DNA from: Rhodobacter huangdaonensis
GTDB lineage: Bacteria > Pseudomonadota > Alphaproteobacteria > Rhodobacterales > Rhodobacteraceae
DNA length: 64,000 bases
NCBI RefSeq assembly: GCF_004022465.1
Contig: NZ_SAVA01000001.1
Span: 186,001 to 250,000, forward strand
Reading direction: 5' to 3'
Shown: piece by piece, positions 41,795 through 50,901 of the stretch
How the letters are laid out: each line of letters starts with the position of its first letter
Numbering within the stretch: the stretch's first letter is position 1
Made by a program: the position numbers and the translations under genes
The notes under the pieces: model-generated
Database searches by the model: none
Told to the model about the DNA's origin: nothing
What the model saw: only the letters and a program-made list of their open reading frames with translations

Positions 41795-43303
41795 TCAGCG
41801 GATCATCTGCGACGGCAGCCAGGTGACGAGCCCCGGGAAAATCGTGATGACGATCACCACGGCCAGAGCCAGCGGCACGAACAGCAGGACGCCGGAAAAA
41901 ACGTCCTTGAGCGAGATCCGATGGCCGATGTTGATCTCGGGATCCTGCGCCATGCGATGACCGATGAACACCAGCAAGCCGACAGGCGGCGTCAGGATGC
42001 TGATTTCCGCCATCAGCACCAGAAAGACGCCGAACCACATCGGATCATAGCCCGCCGCGACCACGATCGGCATGATCAGCGGAACCGTCAGCAGCATCAT
42101 CGCGATCGCATCCATGAACATCCCGAGCACGAGATAGAGCAGGATCAGCAGGCCGAAGAACACGATGACATTGCCCGAGACCTCCCGCATGCTCTGCGAC
42201 AGCCATTGCGCGGCGCCGGTGACGGCCAGCAGGCGGCTGAGGATGGCCGCGCCGATGACCAGGATCAGCACCGAGCCCACCGCCGACAGCGTGCCACGCG
42301 CCGCCCCGAACAGCGAGCGCAGGAAGCTGCGGGCGTCCTGCACGGCAAGGCAATAGAGCGCCGCGCCCACCGCCCCCACCGATGCGCATTCGGTCACCGT
42401 CAGGAACCCGCCGCCGAGGCCGCCGAAGATCACCGCGATCAGCAGCGGCACCGGCCAGGCCGCGGCGACGATGCGCAGCTTCTCGCGCGGGCTCGGGGCC
42501 GGGGCCGCCGCGACCGTCGCGGCCTTCGCGCCGCGCCCGGTGGCGCCGACCCAGTCGGGGCGGAGCACGGCGATTGCCACCACGGTCAGCACATAGGCGA
42601 GGGTCAGCAGGATCCCCGGGATCGTGCCCGCGAGCAGCTGCGGCCCGACCGGCACCTCGGCGAAGCCCGCGAAGATCACCATCATGATGCTCGGCGGGAT
42701 CAGCTGGCCGATGGTGCCGGCGCTGAGCACCGCGCCGACCGCAAGGCGCTTGTCATAGCCAACGCGCAGCATCTCGGCGATCGCGATCCGGCCAAGCGCA
42801 TAGGTGCTGCCCACGGTCGAGCCGCTGATCGCGCCGAGACCCGCCCCGGCGATATTGGTCGTCGCGGCCAGATTGCCGGGCAGCCAGAAGAACAGGATGC
42901 GCGCGGCGGCGTAAAGCTTGGTGGTGATCCCCGAATACCAGAGCATCAGCCCCATGAAGACGAACATCGGCAGCACGACGAAGGTCGAACCGGAGGCGGT
43001 GGTGAAGGGCACCTGCGACAGCGTCGTGTCAAGCGCACGCGGGCCCATCACGGCATAGAGGCCGATCGCGCCCGAAACCCCCATCGCGAGCCCGACGCTC
43101 ATGCCCAGCCCCATCAGCGCGAACATCATGCCCAGTGCCACGATCGCACGCAGCTCCCGCGCCATATCGACGAAGAACAGCGCGCCACAGACCGCGCCGA
43201 GCACCGTCAGCAAGATCACCCAGGACACGCCCTTCCACGGCTGCACATCGGCCGGGACAGGGGTGGCAAGGTCAGAAATCGGTGTCATCTGCTGGGTCAT
43301 CAC
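41795..43303 (-). CDS. TRAP transporter large permease (DctM-like)
   Basis: 502 residues, about 13 membrane helices. It has the usual MSVGLAMGVSGAIGLYA, STVGSTYALGRIA and IPPSIMMVIF segments and the late GLLVFIGHRMAQDPEINIG motif. The start overlaps the stop of the small permease gene (ATGA). It uses a Na+ or H+ gradient to import an organic acid delivered by the binding protein. Confidence 0.93.
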   Translation of the reverse strand: MMTQQMTPISDLATPVPADVQPWKGVSWVILLTVLGAVCGALFFVDMARELRAIVALGMMFALMGLGMSVGLAMGVSGAIGLYAVMGPRALDTTLSQVPFTTASGSTFVVLPMFVFMGLMLWYSGITTKLYAAARILFFWLPGNLAATTNIAGAGLGAISGSTVGSTYALGRIAIAEMLRVGYDKRLAVGAVLSAGTIGQLIPPSIMMVIFAGFAEVPVGPQLLAGTIPGILLTLAYVLTVVAIAVLRPDWVGATGRGAKAATVAAAPAPSPREKLRIVAAAWPVPLLIAVIFGGLGGGFLTVTECASVGAVGAALYCLAVQDARSFLRSLFGAARGTLSAVGSVLILVIGAAILSRLLAVTGAAQWLSQSMREVSGNVIVFFGLLILLYLVLGMFMDAIAMMLLTVPLIMPIVVAAGYDPMWFGVFLVLMAEISILTPPVGLLVFIGHRMAQDPEINIGHRISLKDVFSGVLLFVPLALAVVIVITIFPGLVTWLPSQMIR

Positions 43304-43839
43304 AGCGCCTCCGGGCTTTCCATGGGCTCATCCGCATCGGGGCTCGCCCCGGACAGAACGACGTAGAGATGCTGTGCAATGACCAGCGCGAAGCTCAGAA
43401 AGCCCACGGCCGTCACAAAGCGCACGGGCCAGATGGCGATCTTGTAGGCACCGGCATATTCGCCGTCGGTCATGCTCTCGAACGCGACGTGAAAGCCAAG
43501 CCACGCCATCTTCAGCAAGATCAGGATCGACAGCACCGCCACGATACCGTCCGCCAGTTTCAGCGCATTGCGGCCCAGAACTTCGGTCAGCATCGAGACC
43601 CGCACATGTTCATGGCTGACACCGGCCCACCAGATGCCGACAAAGACCATCGGCACCATCAGCCAGTATTCCGTGACCTCGAGCGCCCCGGGAATGGGCG
43701 TATTGAACATGTTGCGCGACACGACGTCGGCGAAGGTCAGCAAGATCAGCACGTAAAGACAGACGCTCCCCAGTCCGGTGAGCGCGGCCTTCCCCGCGCG
43801 CCAGATTGGCAGCTTCCGTTTGCCTGGGATCGATATCAT
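43300..43839 (-). CDS. TRAP transporter small permease (DctQ-like)
   Basis: 179 residues starting MISIPGKRKLPIW; the ribosome site is weak. Four membrane helices, with the family signature FADVVSRNMFNTPIPGALEVTEY in the first half and HEHVRVSMLTEVL after helix 2. It pairs with the DctM-like protein. A gap of 118 bases separates it from the binding-protein gene. Confidence 0.92.
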   Translation of the reverse strand: MISIPGKRKLPIWRAGKAALTGLGSVCLYVLILLTFADVVSRNMFNTPIPGALEVTEYWLMVPMVFVGIWWAGVSHEHVRVSMLTEVLGRNALKLADGIVAVLSILILLKMAWLGFHVAFESMTDGEYAGAYKIAIWPVRFVTAVGFLSFALVIAQHLYVVLSGASPDADEPMESPEAL

Positions 43840-43902
43840 GGGAGTTCTCGCAAATGGCGATTGCGCAGCCTCGGGCGGGCAGGCAATGGCGGATGGGGAC
43901 AT

Positions 43903-43917
43903 GCAGCGCGGCGCTGC
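43903..43917 (-). terminator. Small GC hairpin between TRAP binding-protein and permease genes
   Basis: GCAGCGC-g-GCGCTGC, a near-palindrome able to form a six-bp stem. It lies in the gap between the binding-protein stop and the small-permease start, as in the two peptide-type operons, and probably helps keep binding-protein mRNA in excess. Confidence 0.4.
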
Positions 43918-43957
43918 GGGCGACATGGGCCGTGCCCAGCCCGCCCGCCGCGGCGCG

Positions 43958-45163
43958 TCAGGGCTGCGTTGCGCTATACGGGGTGACGATCTCGGCCAGG
44001 ATCTGCGCCTTAAGCGGGGCGAAATCCGGCAGCTCTCCGCCCTTGGCCACGAAATCCCCCCAGGAGGTGTAATCCCCCCCGAACCCGAGGTTGTCGCTGA
44101 GCAAGCCGCGCCATTTCGCCCGCAGCTCCGTCAGGCGCGCAACCTCGCGGGCGGGATCGGCAACCTCTGCCGGGCTGGTGGCGACGGCATCGGCGCGGAC
44201 GGCATCGTGATGGGCATCGACCTTCTGGCGCATGTCGGCATCCGGCGTCGTATAGACGACCCCGCTCTCGATGCTGGATTTCGCCGCGCGCAACTGCTGC
44301 CGCAGCGCGGCTTCCAGCAGCTCCGAGGCATATTGCGCGGTCTCGTCCCAGATGATCTCCTTCAGATCCTGCGGGAAGGCATTCCAGGTCTCGAGATTGA
44401 AGCCATAGACCGCCTGCGCATAGGCCGTCAGCCCCATCCCCAGGTTGAAATACTTGCCGTGATCGAAGAACCCGTTGGCCCCCGCGTCGGCAAGCCCCCC
44501 CATCCAGCAGTCGATCACGCCGGACTGGAAGGCCTGATAGACCTCGGTGATCGGCAGCGCGACCGGAGTCAGCCCGAGGTTCTGCGCCTCCTTGGTCCAG
44601 GTTTCCCCCGCGACCCGGCTGCGTTTGCCAGCGAGCTCAGAAAGGCTCGAATTGTCTTCCTTGCACAGCAGACCATAGGGGCCGGTGATCGAGAAGGACG
44701 GCATCACCGGCATGATCCCGGCATCCAGCAGCTGCTGCGTGTGCGCGGTCAGTCCGGCGTTCCATTCATACCCGGCCAATGCGGCGGTCGCCACTTCGAG
44801 GATCGGGTTCTGTTCGCTCGGAATCGCCAGACTGCCCTGCCACTCGTCCACCGAGAATTTCGCCGGCTCATAGGCCGGCAGAACGAAGCCGAAATCGAAC
44901 AGCCCAGCCCCGAGCCCCGAGGTCAGCTCCTGCGCCGGCACAAGACTGCCGGCGTAGTAATATTCGAATTTCAGCTTGCCTCCGCTGCGCTTTTCCAGCC
45001 GCGCGGTAAAGGCCTCCATCGGCGCCGTGAACCAGTTGTCGGGCCCGTAAAGCGAGGCCACGCGCAACGTCATCGGCTTCATATCCGCCAGCGTTTCGGC
45101 CGAAACGGCCAGGGGTGCAAAGAGCGCCGCCGTCAGCACGGCCCCCGTCATCATGATCTTCAT
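43958..45163 (-). CDS. TRAP transporter substrate-binding protein (DctP-like)
   Basis: 401 residues starting MKIMMTGAVLTAALFAPLAVSA, a signal peptide; GGAGGAG precedes the ATG. DctP/TAXI-type fold with ELTSGLGAGLFDFGFVLPAY, FQSGVIDCWMGGLADAGANGF and a C-terminal helical region. First gene of the operon binding protein, small permease, large permease, GntR, FAH hydrolase, SDR. It is longer than the usual 330 residues by about 60. The ligand is probably an organic or sugar acid. Confidence 0.9.
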   Translation of the reverse strand: MKIMMTGAVLTAALFAPLAVSAETLADMKPMTLRVASLYGPDNWFTAPMEAFTARLEKRSGGKLKFEYYYAGSLVPAQELTSGLGAGLFDFGFVLPAYEPAKFSVDEWQGSLAIPSEQNPILEVATAALAGYEWNAGLTAHTQQLLDAGIMPVMPSFSITGPYGLLCKEDNSSLSELAGKRSRVAGETWTKEAQNLGLTPVALPITEVYQAFQSGVIDCWMGGLADAGANGFFDHGKYFNLGMGLTAYAQAVYGFNLETWNAFPQDLKEIIWDETAQYASELLEAALRQQLRAAKSSIESGVVYTTPDADMRQKVDAHHDAVRADAVATSPAEVADPAREVARLTELRAKWRGLLSDNLGFGGDYTSWGDFVAKGGELPDFAPLKAQILAEIVTPYSATQP

Positions 45164-45597
45164 TGCTGTCTCCTCCCGTAAACAAAGCTGAATCGCTGCG
45201 CTCCGCCGGCCCCGTCCCCCTCCCGTCCAGGTCCAGCGCGTCACATGGCATCGCAAAAGCGAATCCAGCACCTGGAATCGATTAATTATCGAAAAATATT
45301 TTTCCGTCAACCGCAGACACCGCCGCAGCAGCGAGGGTTGTTCCCCCCCCCCCGCATCGGCGGTGTTGCGCAACGGTCTGATCTGGCGCGCCGAAAGCCG
45401 GACATCTCGCCAGGCTCAGGACCCCTTGATTTCAGGTGCCGGAAGCGCCGCAAGCAAGACGATCACGGTCGTCTCCGACAGGACCGCGCTCCTTGCGGGA
45501 TCGCGGCAGCCCCACCTTGGCACACAGATGCGATCGGGGCGGTCATACCCTCAGAGCCACAGGTTGCGCATCGGCCCGCGCCCGGGCGCGGCGCGGT
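45164..45597. other. Intergenic region upstream of the TRAP operon
   Basis: 434 bases between the TRAP binding-protein start and the AraC gene end (both minus strand). It holds an AT-rich pocket (45278-45305) with the inverted repeat TCGAT-N5-ATCGA (45278-45292), a likely promoter/operator for the TRAP operon, and a run of 11 C (45343-45353). I see no gene in the remainder. Confidence 0.5.
45278..45292. promoter_or_regulatory. Inverted repeat in TRAP operon promoter region
   Basis: TCGAT-taatt-ATCGA in an AT-rich pocket 115 bases upstream of the TRAP binding-protein ATG. A candidate operator for the operon's own FCD-type GntR regulator (41011-41742); proposed from position and symmetry only. 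Confidence 0.4.
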
Positions 45598-46542
45598 CTA
45601 GTCCTCGCCGCGGCGGCAGGCCGAGGGGGTCAGCCCGAACATCGCCCGGAACAGGCGCGAGAACTGCGCCTGATCGGAAAAGCCGAAGCGATAGGCGATG
45701 TCGGCGATCGAGGCGCCGGGGGTGGTGCGCAGCGCGTCGCGCGCGGCAATCAGCCGGCTTTCGCGGATGAACTGCGCCACCGTCGCATTCGTCTCGCCAA
45801 ACAGCTCGTGCAGGTAGCGTTTCGAGATCGCGCAGGCCTGCGCCACGATCTCGGGCGACAGATCCGGGTCGGAGAGGCGGGCGCGGATCACCTGCTCGGC
45901 CCGGCGCAGATGCGCGGCGCGCACCGCGCTCGTGGCGCCCTCGACCGCCTCGGACTGGCGATCCAGCGCCAGCGCCAGCAGCTCGACCACCTGCCGGCCC
46001 AGCACCTCGGCGGCGTATTCGTCGGCCCGCGGCAACCCCTGCAGCGTCCGCACCGTCTGGGTGAAGAGCCCGGCCACCCCGTCGCGCCCGTCAAAGACCC
46101 GGGCGCAGAACCGGTCGGGGCCGCGCAGTTTCTCCGACAGGCCGCGTTTCGAGATCTTCAGCACGCACAGCTCGTTCGTCGCGCCATAGGAAAAGCGATA
46201 GGGCGCGTCGCCGCGTTCGATCAGGAAACCGCCCGGGTCGCAGACCACCTCGCGGCCGAGCTGGCGGAAAGCCACCGGGCTCAACCGCGGGATGGTGATC
46301 AGGAATTCCTCCTCGGCACCGGCGCGGAGGTGGCTTGGCAGGCGCTCGTATTGCGCGGGCTCGGTCATCAGCCGCGACAGCGACACCGGCCCCATCGCGC
46401 GCCGCTCGATCCGGCCCGAGAAGCGGGCGGCGTCGCGGAAGGTGAGGTCGAGCGGAAAATAGGCCTCGGCGATGGTGCCGGACCAGAACCGCGCGCGCAG
46501 CGGCGGGGCAACCTCGTCGGTGTGGCGGGCAACGACCTCCAT
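45598..46542 (-). CDS. AraC family transcriptional regulator
   Basis: 314 residues from the ATG at 46542 (GGGAG 8 bases upstream). A long N-terminal AraC-binding-like sensor domain; the C-terminal pair of helix-turn-helix motifs starts at about residue 210 (ISKRYLHELFGETNATVAQFI and IADIAYRFGFSDQAQFSRLF). Divergent from the hyuB-hyuA-permease operon, which it most likely controls. Its own promoter shares the 46543-46794 intergenic region. Confidence 0.9.
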   Translation of the reverse strand: MEVVARHTDEVAPPLRARFWSGTIAEAYFPLDLTFRDAARFSGRIERRAMGPVSLSRLMTEPAQYERLPSHLRAGAEEEFLITIPRLSPVAFRQLGREVVCDPGGFLIERGDAPYRFSYGATNELCVLKISKRGLSEKLRGPDRFCARVFDGRDGVAGLFTQTVRTLQGLPRADEYAAEVLGRQVVELLALALDRQSEAVEGATSAVRAAHLRRAEQVIRARLSDPDLSPEIVAQACAISKRYLHELFGETNATVAQFIRESRLIAARDALRTTPGASIADIAYRFGFSDQAQFSRLFRAMFGLTPSACRRGED

Positions 46543-46637
46543 GCGCAGTCTCCCGTTGCGCTTTTCGAATCGGTAACCGCGCCGCGCCCCGTCGATCAAG
46601 ACGTTTTCGCGACAGCCGCCCGGCTTGCGCACCCGGC

Positions 46638-46693
46638 GACAAATCCCGGTGCGCGGAATGACAAAACCGGCAGCCGGGCGCGCTGAGTGACAA
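46638..46693. promoter_or_regulatory. Three GACAA repeats upstream of hyuB
   Basis: GACAA occurs at 46638-46642, 46660-46664 and 46689-46693, the last two as TGACAA. Spacings are 22 and 29 bases. AraC-type activators usually bind direct repeats, and these lie in the divergent region between the AraC gene and hyuB, about 100-155 bases upstream of hyuB. Confidence 0.35.
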
Positions 46694-46794
46694 GTTTTTG
46701 CGCATCCGCGTGCAAGATCGCGCCCCCCGAGTCGCGCAGCCTGACAGGACAATGCGAGGCCGGACAGCGGCCCGTGCGAACAGGGAGAACTGAC

Positions 46795-48609
46795 ATGACC
46801 CGCCCCCGGCGGCCCGGTTTTCGCATGCCCGCTGTCCCTGAACACAAGGACCGACAGGGCATGACAAGACGCAAGGTGGACCCGATCACGCTTTCCGTGG
46901 TGCGGGGCGTTCTGGAAACGACACAGCGCGAGATGACGCTCGCGCTCGAGCAGACGGCGCGCAGCTCCGTCTTCAACCTGGCGCATGACTATTCGACCGC
47001 GCTGTTCAACGGCGCGCCCGAGATGATCCTGCAGGGCCAGGACATCCCGATCCATCTCGGCTCGCTGATCCCGGCGATGAAATCGGTGGCGCGTTTCTTC
47101 GAGGGCGAGATCCACGAGGGTGACCTGATCTTGCACAACGACCCCGCCTATGGCGGCAGCCACATCATCGACACCTGCATGTACATGCCGGTGTTCTATC
47201 AGGGCGAGCTGGTGTTCTGGACGGTGTGCAAGGGCCATCTGACCGATGTCGGCGGGCCGGTGCCGGCGGGCTACAACCCGAATGCCACCGAGATCTTCGC
47301 CGAGGGGCTGCGGATTCCGCCGGTGAAGATCTGGGACCGCGGCGTGCCGCGCCACGACGTGATGAACATGATCCTGACCAACATGCGCGCCCGCCGCGAT
47401 CAGGAGGGCGATTTCAACGCGCTGATCGGCGCCTGTCAGGTGGGGGCGCGCAACCTCAAGGGGATGATGGACAAATACGGCAAGCAGGTGGTGCAGGACT
47501 GCATCGCCGAGCTGCTCGACATGGCCGAGGCGCATATGCGCAAGCTGATCGCGGCGGTGCCCGACGGCACCTATTCGGGCACCGCGATCCTCGAGGACGC
47601 GGGCCACGGCCTGGGCGATTTCGAGATCACCGCGACCGTCACCATCAGCGGCGACAATTGCCACATTGCCGTCAGCTCGCCGCCGCAGGTGCCCTATTTC
47701 ATCAACTCCTACGAGGGCAACAGCCATTCGGGTGTCTATCTCGGGCTGATGATGTTCGCGCAGCTGCCGCCGCCCTACAACGAGGGGCTCTATCGCTGCG
47801 TCTCGACCGACATGGGGCCGAAGGGCACGCTGTGCAACGCGCAATCCCCGGCGCCGCACATGAACTGCACCACGACGCCGATGGAGACCCTGACCGACGC
47901 CGTGCGTCTGGCCTTCGAGCAGGCGGCGCCTGCCAAGGTCTCGGCGAGCTGGGGCCATGCGAACGGCTGCAACATCGCCGGCTGGGACAAGCGCCACGAC
48001 GAGGAATACGTCACCATGGTGCTGGCCTCGATCATCTCGGGCGCCGGCGCCACGGCGACGCAGGACGGCTGGCACGCCTGCGGGCCGGAATGCTGCTTCG
48101 GCGCGCTGCATTCGGGCGACATCGAGATGCTCGAGCATTCCTATCCGATCATCATCCACGAATACGGGCTGATGGAGGATTCGGGCGGGGCCGGGCGCAA
48201 CCGCGGCGGTTCCGGCACCCGCTGGGAGGTCGAACCGCTCGATGCGCCGATGACCCTCGTCACCTTCGGCGAGGGCCGGCGGATCCCGGCGATGGGCGCC
48301 TCGGGCGCGCGCTCGGCACTGGTGCCGCCGAAGGTCGGCCGGCTCGAGGTGACGCGCGGCGGCGAGACCACCGTGATCACCGAGAACGTGATCGAGACGA
48401 TCCGCCCGGGCGAGCGCGCCGCCAACATGAACCCCGGCGGCGGCGGCTATGGCAACCCGTTCGAGCGCGACATCGCCCGTGTGGTCGAGGACGTGAAGAA
48501 CGGCCTCGTCAGCCTCGAGGGCGCCCGGCTCGATTATGGCGTCGTCATCACCGACCGCGCGACGCTCGCCGTCGATGCCGCGGCGACGCGCGCGCTGCGC
48601 TCGGCCTGA
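46795..48609 (+). CDS. hyuB: N-methylhydantoinase B / oxoprolinase B subunit (HyuB)
   Basis: 604 residues if begun at 46795 (AGGGAG upstream); an alternative ATG at 46861 gives MTRRKVDPITLSVV, closer to the usual family start. Core motifs: QTARSSVFNLAHDYSTALF, HNDPAYGGSHIIDTCMYMPV, GGPVPAGYNPNATEIFAEGLR and the Gly-rich NMNPGGGGYGNPFERD. With HyuA it forms the ATP-dependent N-methylhydantoin / 5-oxoproline / acetophenone-carboxylase-type enzyme. hyuA follows after 88 bases. Confidence 0.92.
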   Translation: MTRPRRPGFRMPAVPEHKDRQGMTRRKVDPITLSVVRGVLETTQREMTLALEQTARSSVFNLAHDYSTALFNGAPEMILQGQDIPIHLGSLIPAMKSVARFFEGEIHEGDLILHNDPAYGGSHIIDTCMYMPVFYQGELVFWTVCKGHLTDVGGPVPAGYNPNATEIFAEGLRIPPVKIWDRGVPRHDVMNMILTNMRARRDQEGDFNALIGACQVGARNLKGMMDKYGKQVVQDCIAELLDMAEAHMRKLIAAVPDGTYSGTAILEDAGHGLGDFEITATVTISGDNCHIAVSSPPQVPYFINSYEGNSHSGVYLGLMMFAQLPPPYNEGLYRCVSTDMGPKGTLCNAQSPAPHMNCTTTPMETLTDAVRLAFEQAAPAKVSASWGHANGCNIAGWDKRHDEEYVTMVLASIISGAGATATQDGWHACGPECCFGALHSGDIEMLEHSYPIIIHEYGLMEDSGGAGRNRGGSGTRWEVEPLDAPMTLVTFGEGRRIPAMGASGARSALVPPKVGRLEVTRGGETTVITENVIETIRPGERAANMNPGGGGYGNPFERDIARVVEDVKNGLVSLEGARLDYGVVITDRATLAVDAAATRALRSA

Positions 48610-48612
48610 TCC

Positions 48613-48664
48613 CTTCATCTTGCCCGAAATACCTCCGGGGGGACCGGGGGGCAGGCAGCCCCCC
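48613..48664. repeat. Intergenic GC-hairpin repeat, copy 2 (between hyuB and hyuA)
   Basis: TTCATCTTGCCCGAAATACC followed by TCCGGGGGGACC and a perfect hairpin GGGGGG-caggcag-CCCCCC (48646-48664). Matches the general form of the element at 1907-1985 (CTTGCCC / CTTGGCCC box, AAATACC / AAAGACC box, G-run, hairpin). It lies between two co-transcribed genes, so it may lower downstream expression rather than end transcription. Confidence 0.5.
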
Positions 48665-48697
48665 GCGCGACCCCGGCCACAGTCAAGGACCCATCCC

Positions 48698-50824
48698 ATG
48701 CAGAACCAATACCGCCTCGGCATCGACGCCGGCGGCACCTTCACCGACTTCATCCTCGCCGACCGCAGCGGCGGTGTGCGGATCTTCAAGGCACTCTCGA
48801 CGCCGCAGGACCCGACCCGCGCGATCCAGAACGGCCTCGCCCTGATCGAGGAAGAGACCGGCATCACACCGCGCGAGATCGTCTCGAACGCCGATCTGTG
48901 CATCAACGGCACCACCGTCGGGCTGAACGCGCTGATCCAGCACAAGGGCGCGCGCACCGGGCTGATCGCCACGGCCGGCCATCAGGACAGCATCGAGATC
49001 CGCCTCGGCCACAAGGAAGACGGCTATCGCTACGACCCCGACTATCCGCCGGCGCGGATGCTGGTGCCGCGCTATCTGCGCCGCGGCGTGCGCGAGCGGG
49101 TGCTGTCGACCGGCACTGTCCACAGCGCGCTGAACGAGGAGGACGTGCGCGAGGCCTGCCGCCATTTCCTCGCCGAGGGCGTCGAGTCGGTCGCGATCTC
49201 CTTCGTCTGGTCGGTGCTGCACCCCGCCCACGAGCGCCGCGCCGGCGAGATCGTGCGCGAGATGATGCCGGGCGTGCGCCTCACGCTGGGCAGCGCGCTC
49301 TATCCGCAGGTGCGCGAATACACCCGCACCTCGACGGCGATCGTGAACGCCTATCTGGCGCCGATCCTCGCGGGCTATGTCGAGAAGGTCGACGGCTATT
49401 TCCAGTCGCTCGGCGCGCGCGCCCCGGTGCGCTACTTCCAGTCGAACGGCGGGCTGGCGCTTGGCCGGGTGGTGTCGGACCAGTCGGTCTATGCGATCAA
49501 CTCGGGCCCGGCCTCGGCGCCGCAGGCGGCGCTCTACCTCGGCGAGCCCTGGGGGATGGAGGACATCATCACCGTCGACATGGGCGGCACCTCGTTTGAC
49601 ATCACCCTGACCCGCAACGGCCGCGCCAATGTCTCGAAGGACATCGACTTCCTGCGCTACCGCATCGGCATCCCGATGATCCAGGTCGAGACCCTGGGCG
49701 CGGGCGGCGGCTCGATCGGCTGGATCGACGAGATCGGACTGCTGCAGATGGGGCCGCAATCGGCGGGCTCCGAGCCCGGGCCGGCCTGCTATGACCAGGG
49801 CGGCGAGCAGCCGACCACCACCGACGCGAACCTGGTTCTGGGCTATCTGAACCCCGACGGGCTCGTCGGCGGGCGGCTGCCGCTGAACGTGGGAAAAGCC
49901 CGCCGTGCGATCGAGACGCATCTGGCCGCACCGCTTGGCATCAGCGTCGAGAAGGCCGCGCATGGCATGTTCACCATCGTCAACAACAACATGGTGAACG
50001 CGATCCGGCGCGTCTCGGTCGAGCGCGGCTATGACCCGCGCGACTTCGTGCTGAACTGCGCCGGCGGGGCGACGGCCGCCCATATCACCGCGCTCGCCCG
50101 CGAGATGGGCATCCGCAAGGTGCTGATCTCGAAGCTTGCCTCGGGGCTGTGCGCCTTCGGCCAGATCATCTCGGACGTGAAATACAACTACATGGCGCCG
50201 GCGCCGGTGCGGCTTGAAGGCGCCGAGGCGGCGGCGAAGCTCGACGCCCTCTTCAAGGAACTCGAGGCGAAGGGCCGCACCGATCTGGCCGGCGACGGCT
50301 TCGGGGCCGAGCGCGTCTCGGTGCTGCGTTCGCTCGACATGCGCTATGTCGGGCAGGTGCATGAATGCACCGTCTCGGTCGAGCCCTTCGAGGTGACCGA
50401 GGCCGCGCTCGAGCGTCTCAAGGCCGCCTTCCACGCCCGCCACGAAGAGCTTTACACCTATTCGGAACCGGGCAGCGTGGTCGAGGTGGTGAATGTCGAA
50501 AGCGCGCTGACCGGCGCCGTCGACAAGCCCGCGCGGATGACGATCGCACCGGGACTGGGGTCGCACGCGGCCCTTGCCGGCACCCGCGAGATGATCTTCG
50601 CGGCCGACGGCACGCATCAGGACACCCCCGTTTACGAGGGCGCGAAGCTCGGTGCGGGCGACCGCATTCTCGGGCCGGCGGTGATCCAGGAGGTGACGAC
50701 GACGATCGTGATCGAGCCGGGCTGGACGGCCGAGCTCGACCCGACGGGCGTCTATGTCCTGACGCTCGCCGAGGCGGAGCCGGCCGTGGCCGAGGCCGCT
50801 GCGGCGCAGACCGAAGACGCGTAA
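48698..50824 (+). CDS. hyuA: N-methylhydantoinase A / oxoprolinase A subunit (HyuA)
   Basis: 708 residues starting MQNQYRLGIDAGGTFTDFIL, the ATP-binding opening of the family. Further motifs: NGTTVGLNALIQHKGARTGLI, VDMGGTSFDI and NCAGGATAAHITALAREMG. It phosphorylates the substrate amide using ATP before ring opening with HyuB. The distribution of substrates across this family (hydantoins, 5-oxoproline, acetone, acetophenone) prevents a firm choice, but the NCS1 permease next door favours a hydantoin-like ring. Confidence 0.92.
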   Translation: MQNQYRLGIDAGGTFTDFILADRSGGVRIFKALSTPQDPTRAIQNGLALIEEETGITPREIVSNADLCINGTTVGLNALIQHKGARTGLIATAGHQDSIEIRLGHKEDGYRYDPDYPPARMLVPRYLRRGVRERVLSTGTVHSALNEEDVREACRHFLAEGVESVAISFVWSVLHPAHERRAGEIVREMMPGVRLTLGSALYPQVREYTRTSTAIVNAYLAPILAGYVEKVDGYFQSLGARAPVRYFQSNGGLALGRVVSDQSVYAINSGPASAPQAALYLGEPWGMEDIITVDMGGTSFDITLTRNGRANVSKDIDFLRYRIGIPMIQVETLGAGGGSIGWIDEIGLLQMGPQSAGSEPGPACYDQGGEQPTTTDANLVLGYLNPDGLVGGRLPLNVGKARRAIETHLAAPLGISVEKAAHGMFTIVNNNMVNAIRRVSVERGYDPRDFVLNCAGGATAAHITALAREMGIRKVLISKLASGLCAFGQIISDVKYNYMAPAPVRLEGAEAAAKLDALFKELEAKGRTDLAGDGFGAERVSVLRSLDMRYVGQVHECTVSVEPFEVTEAALERLKAAFHARHEELYTYSEPGSVVEVVNVESALTGAVDKPARMTIAPGLGSHAALAGTREMIFAADGTHQDTPVYEGAKLGAGDRILGPAVIQEVTTTIVIEPGWTAELDPTGVYVLTLAEAEPAVAEAAAAQTEDA

Positions 50825-50838
50825 GCGCCCCCCGCGGC

Positions 50839-50857
50839 GGGGCCGCACGCCGGCCCC
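50839..50857 (+). terminator. Hairpin between hyuA and the NCS1 permease
   Basis: GGGGCCG-cacgc-CGGCCCC, a 7-bp GC stem with a 5-base loop, 15 bases after the hyuA stop and 45 before the permease start. No T-run. Probably an intercistronic stabiliser or attenuator. Confidence 0.45.
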
Positions 50858-50901
50858 CCGCCCCCGAACGACAAAACACACAACAACAGGGAGTTTCCGC
50901 A

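Noticed and set aside
45598..48972. A 1124-codon open frame on the minus strand
   Set aside because: Only its C-terminal 314 codons (45598-46542) are a real gene (AraC type). The rest is a high-GC shadow antisense to hyuB, with low-complexity Arg/Ala/His composition.
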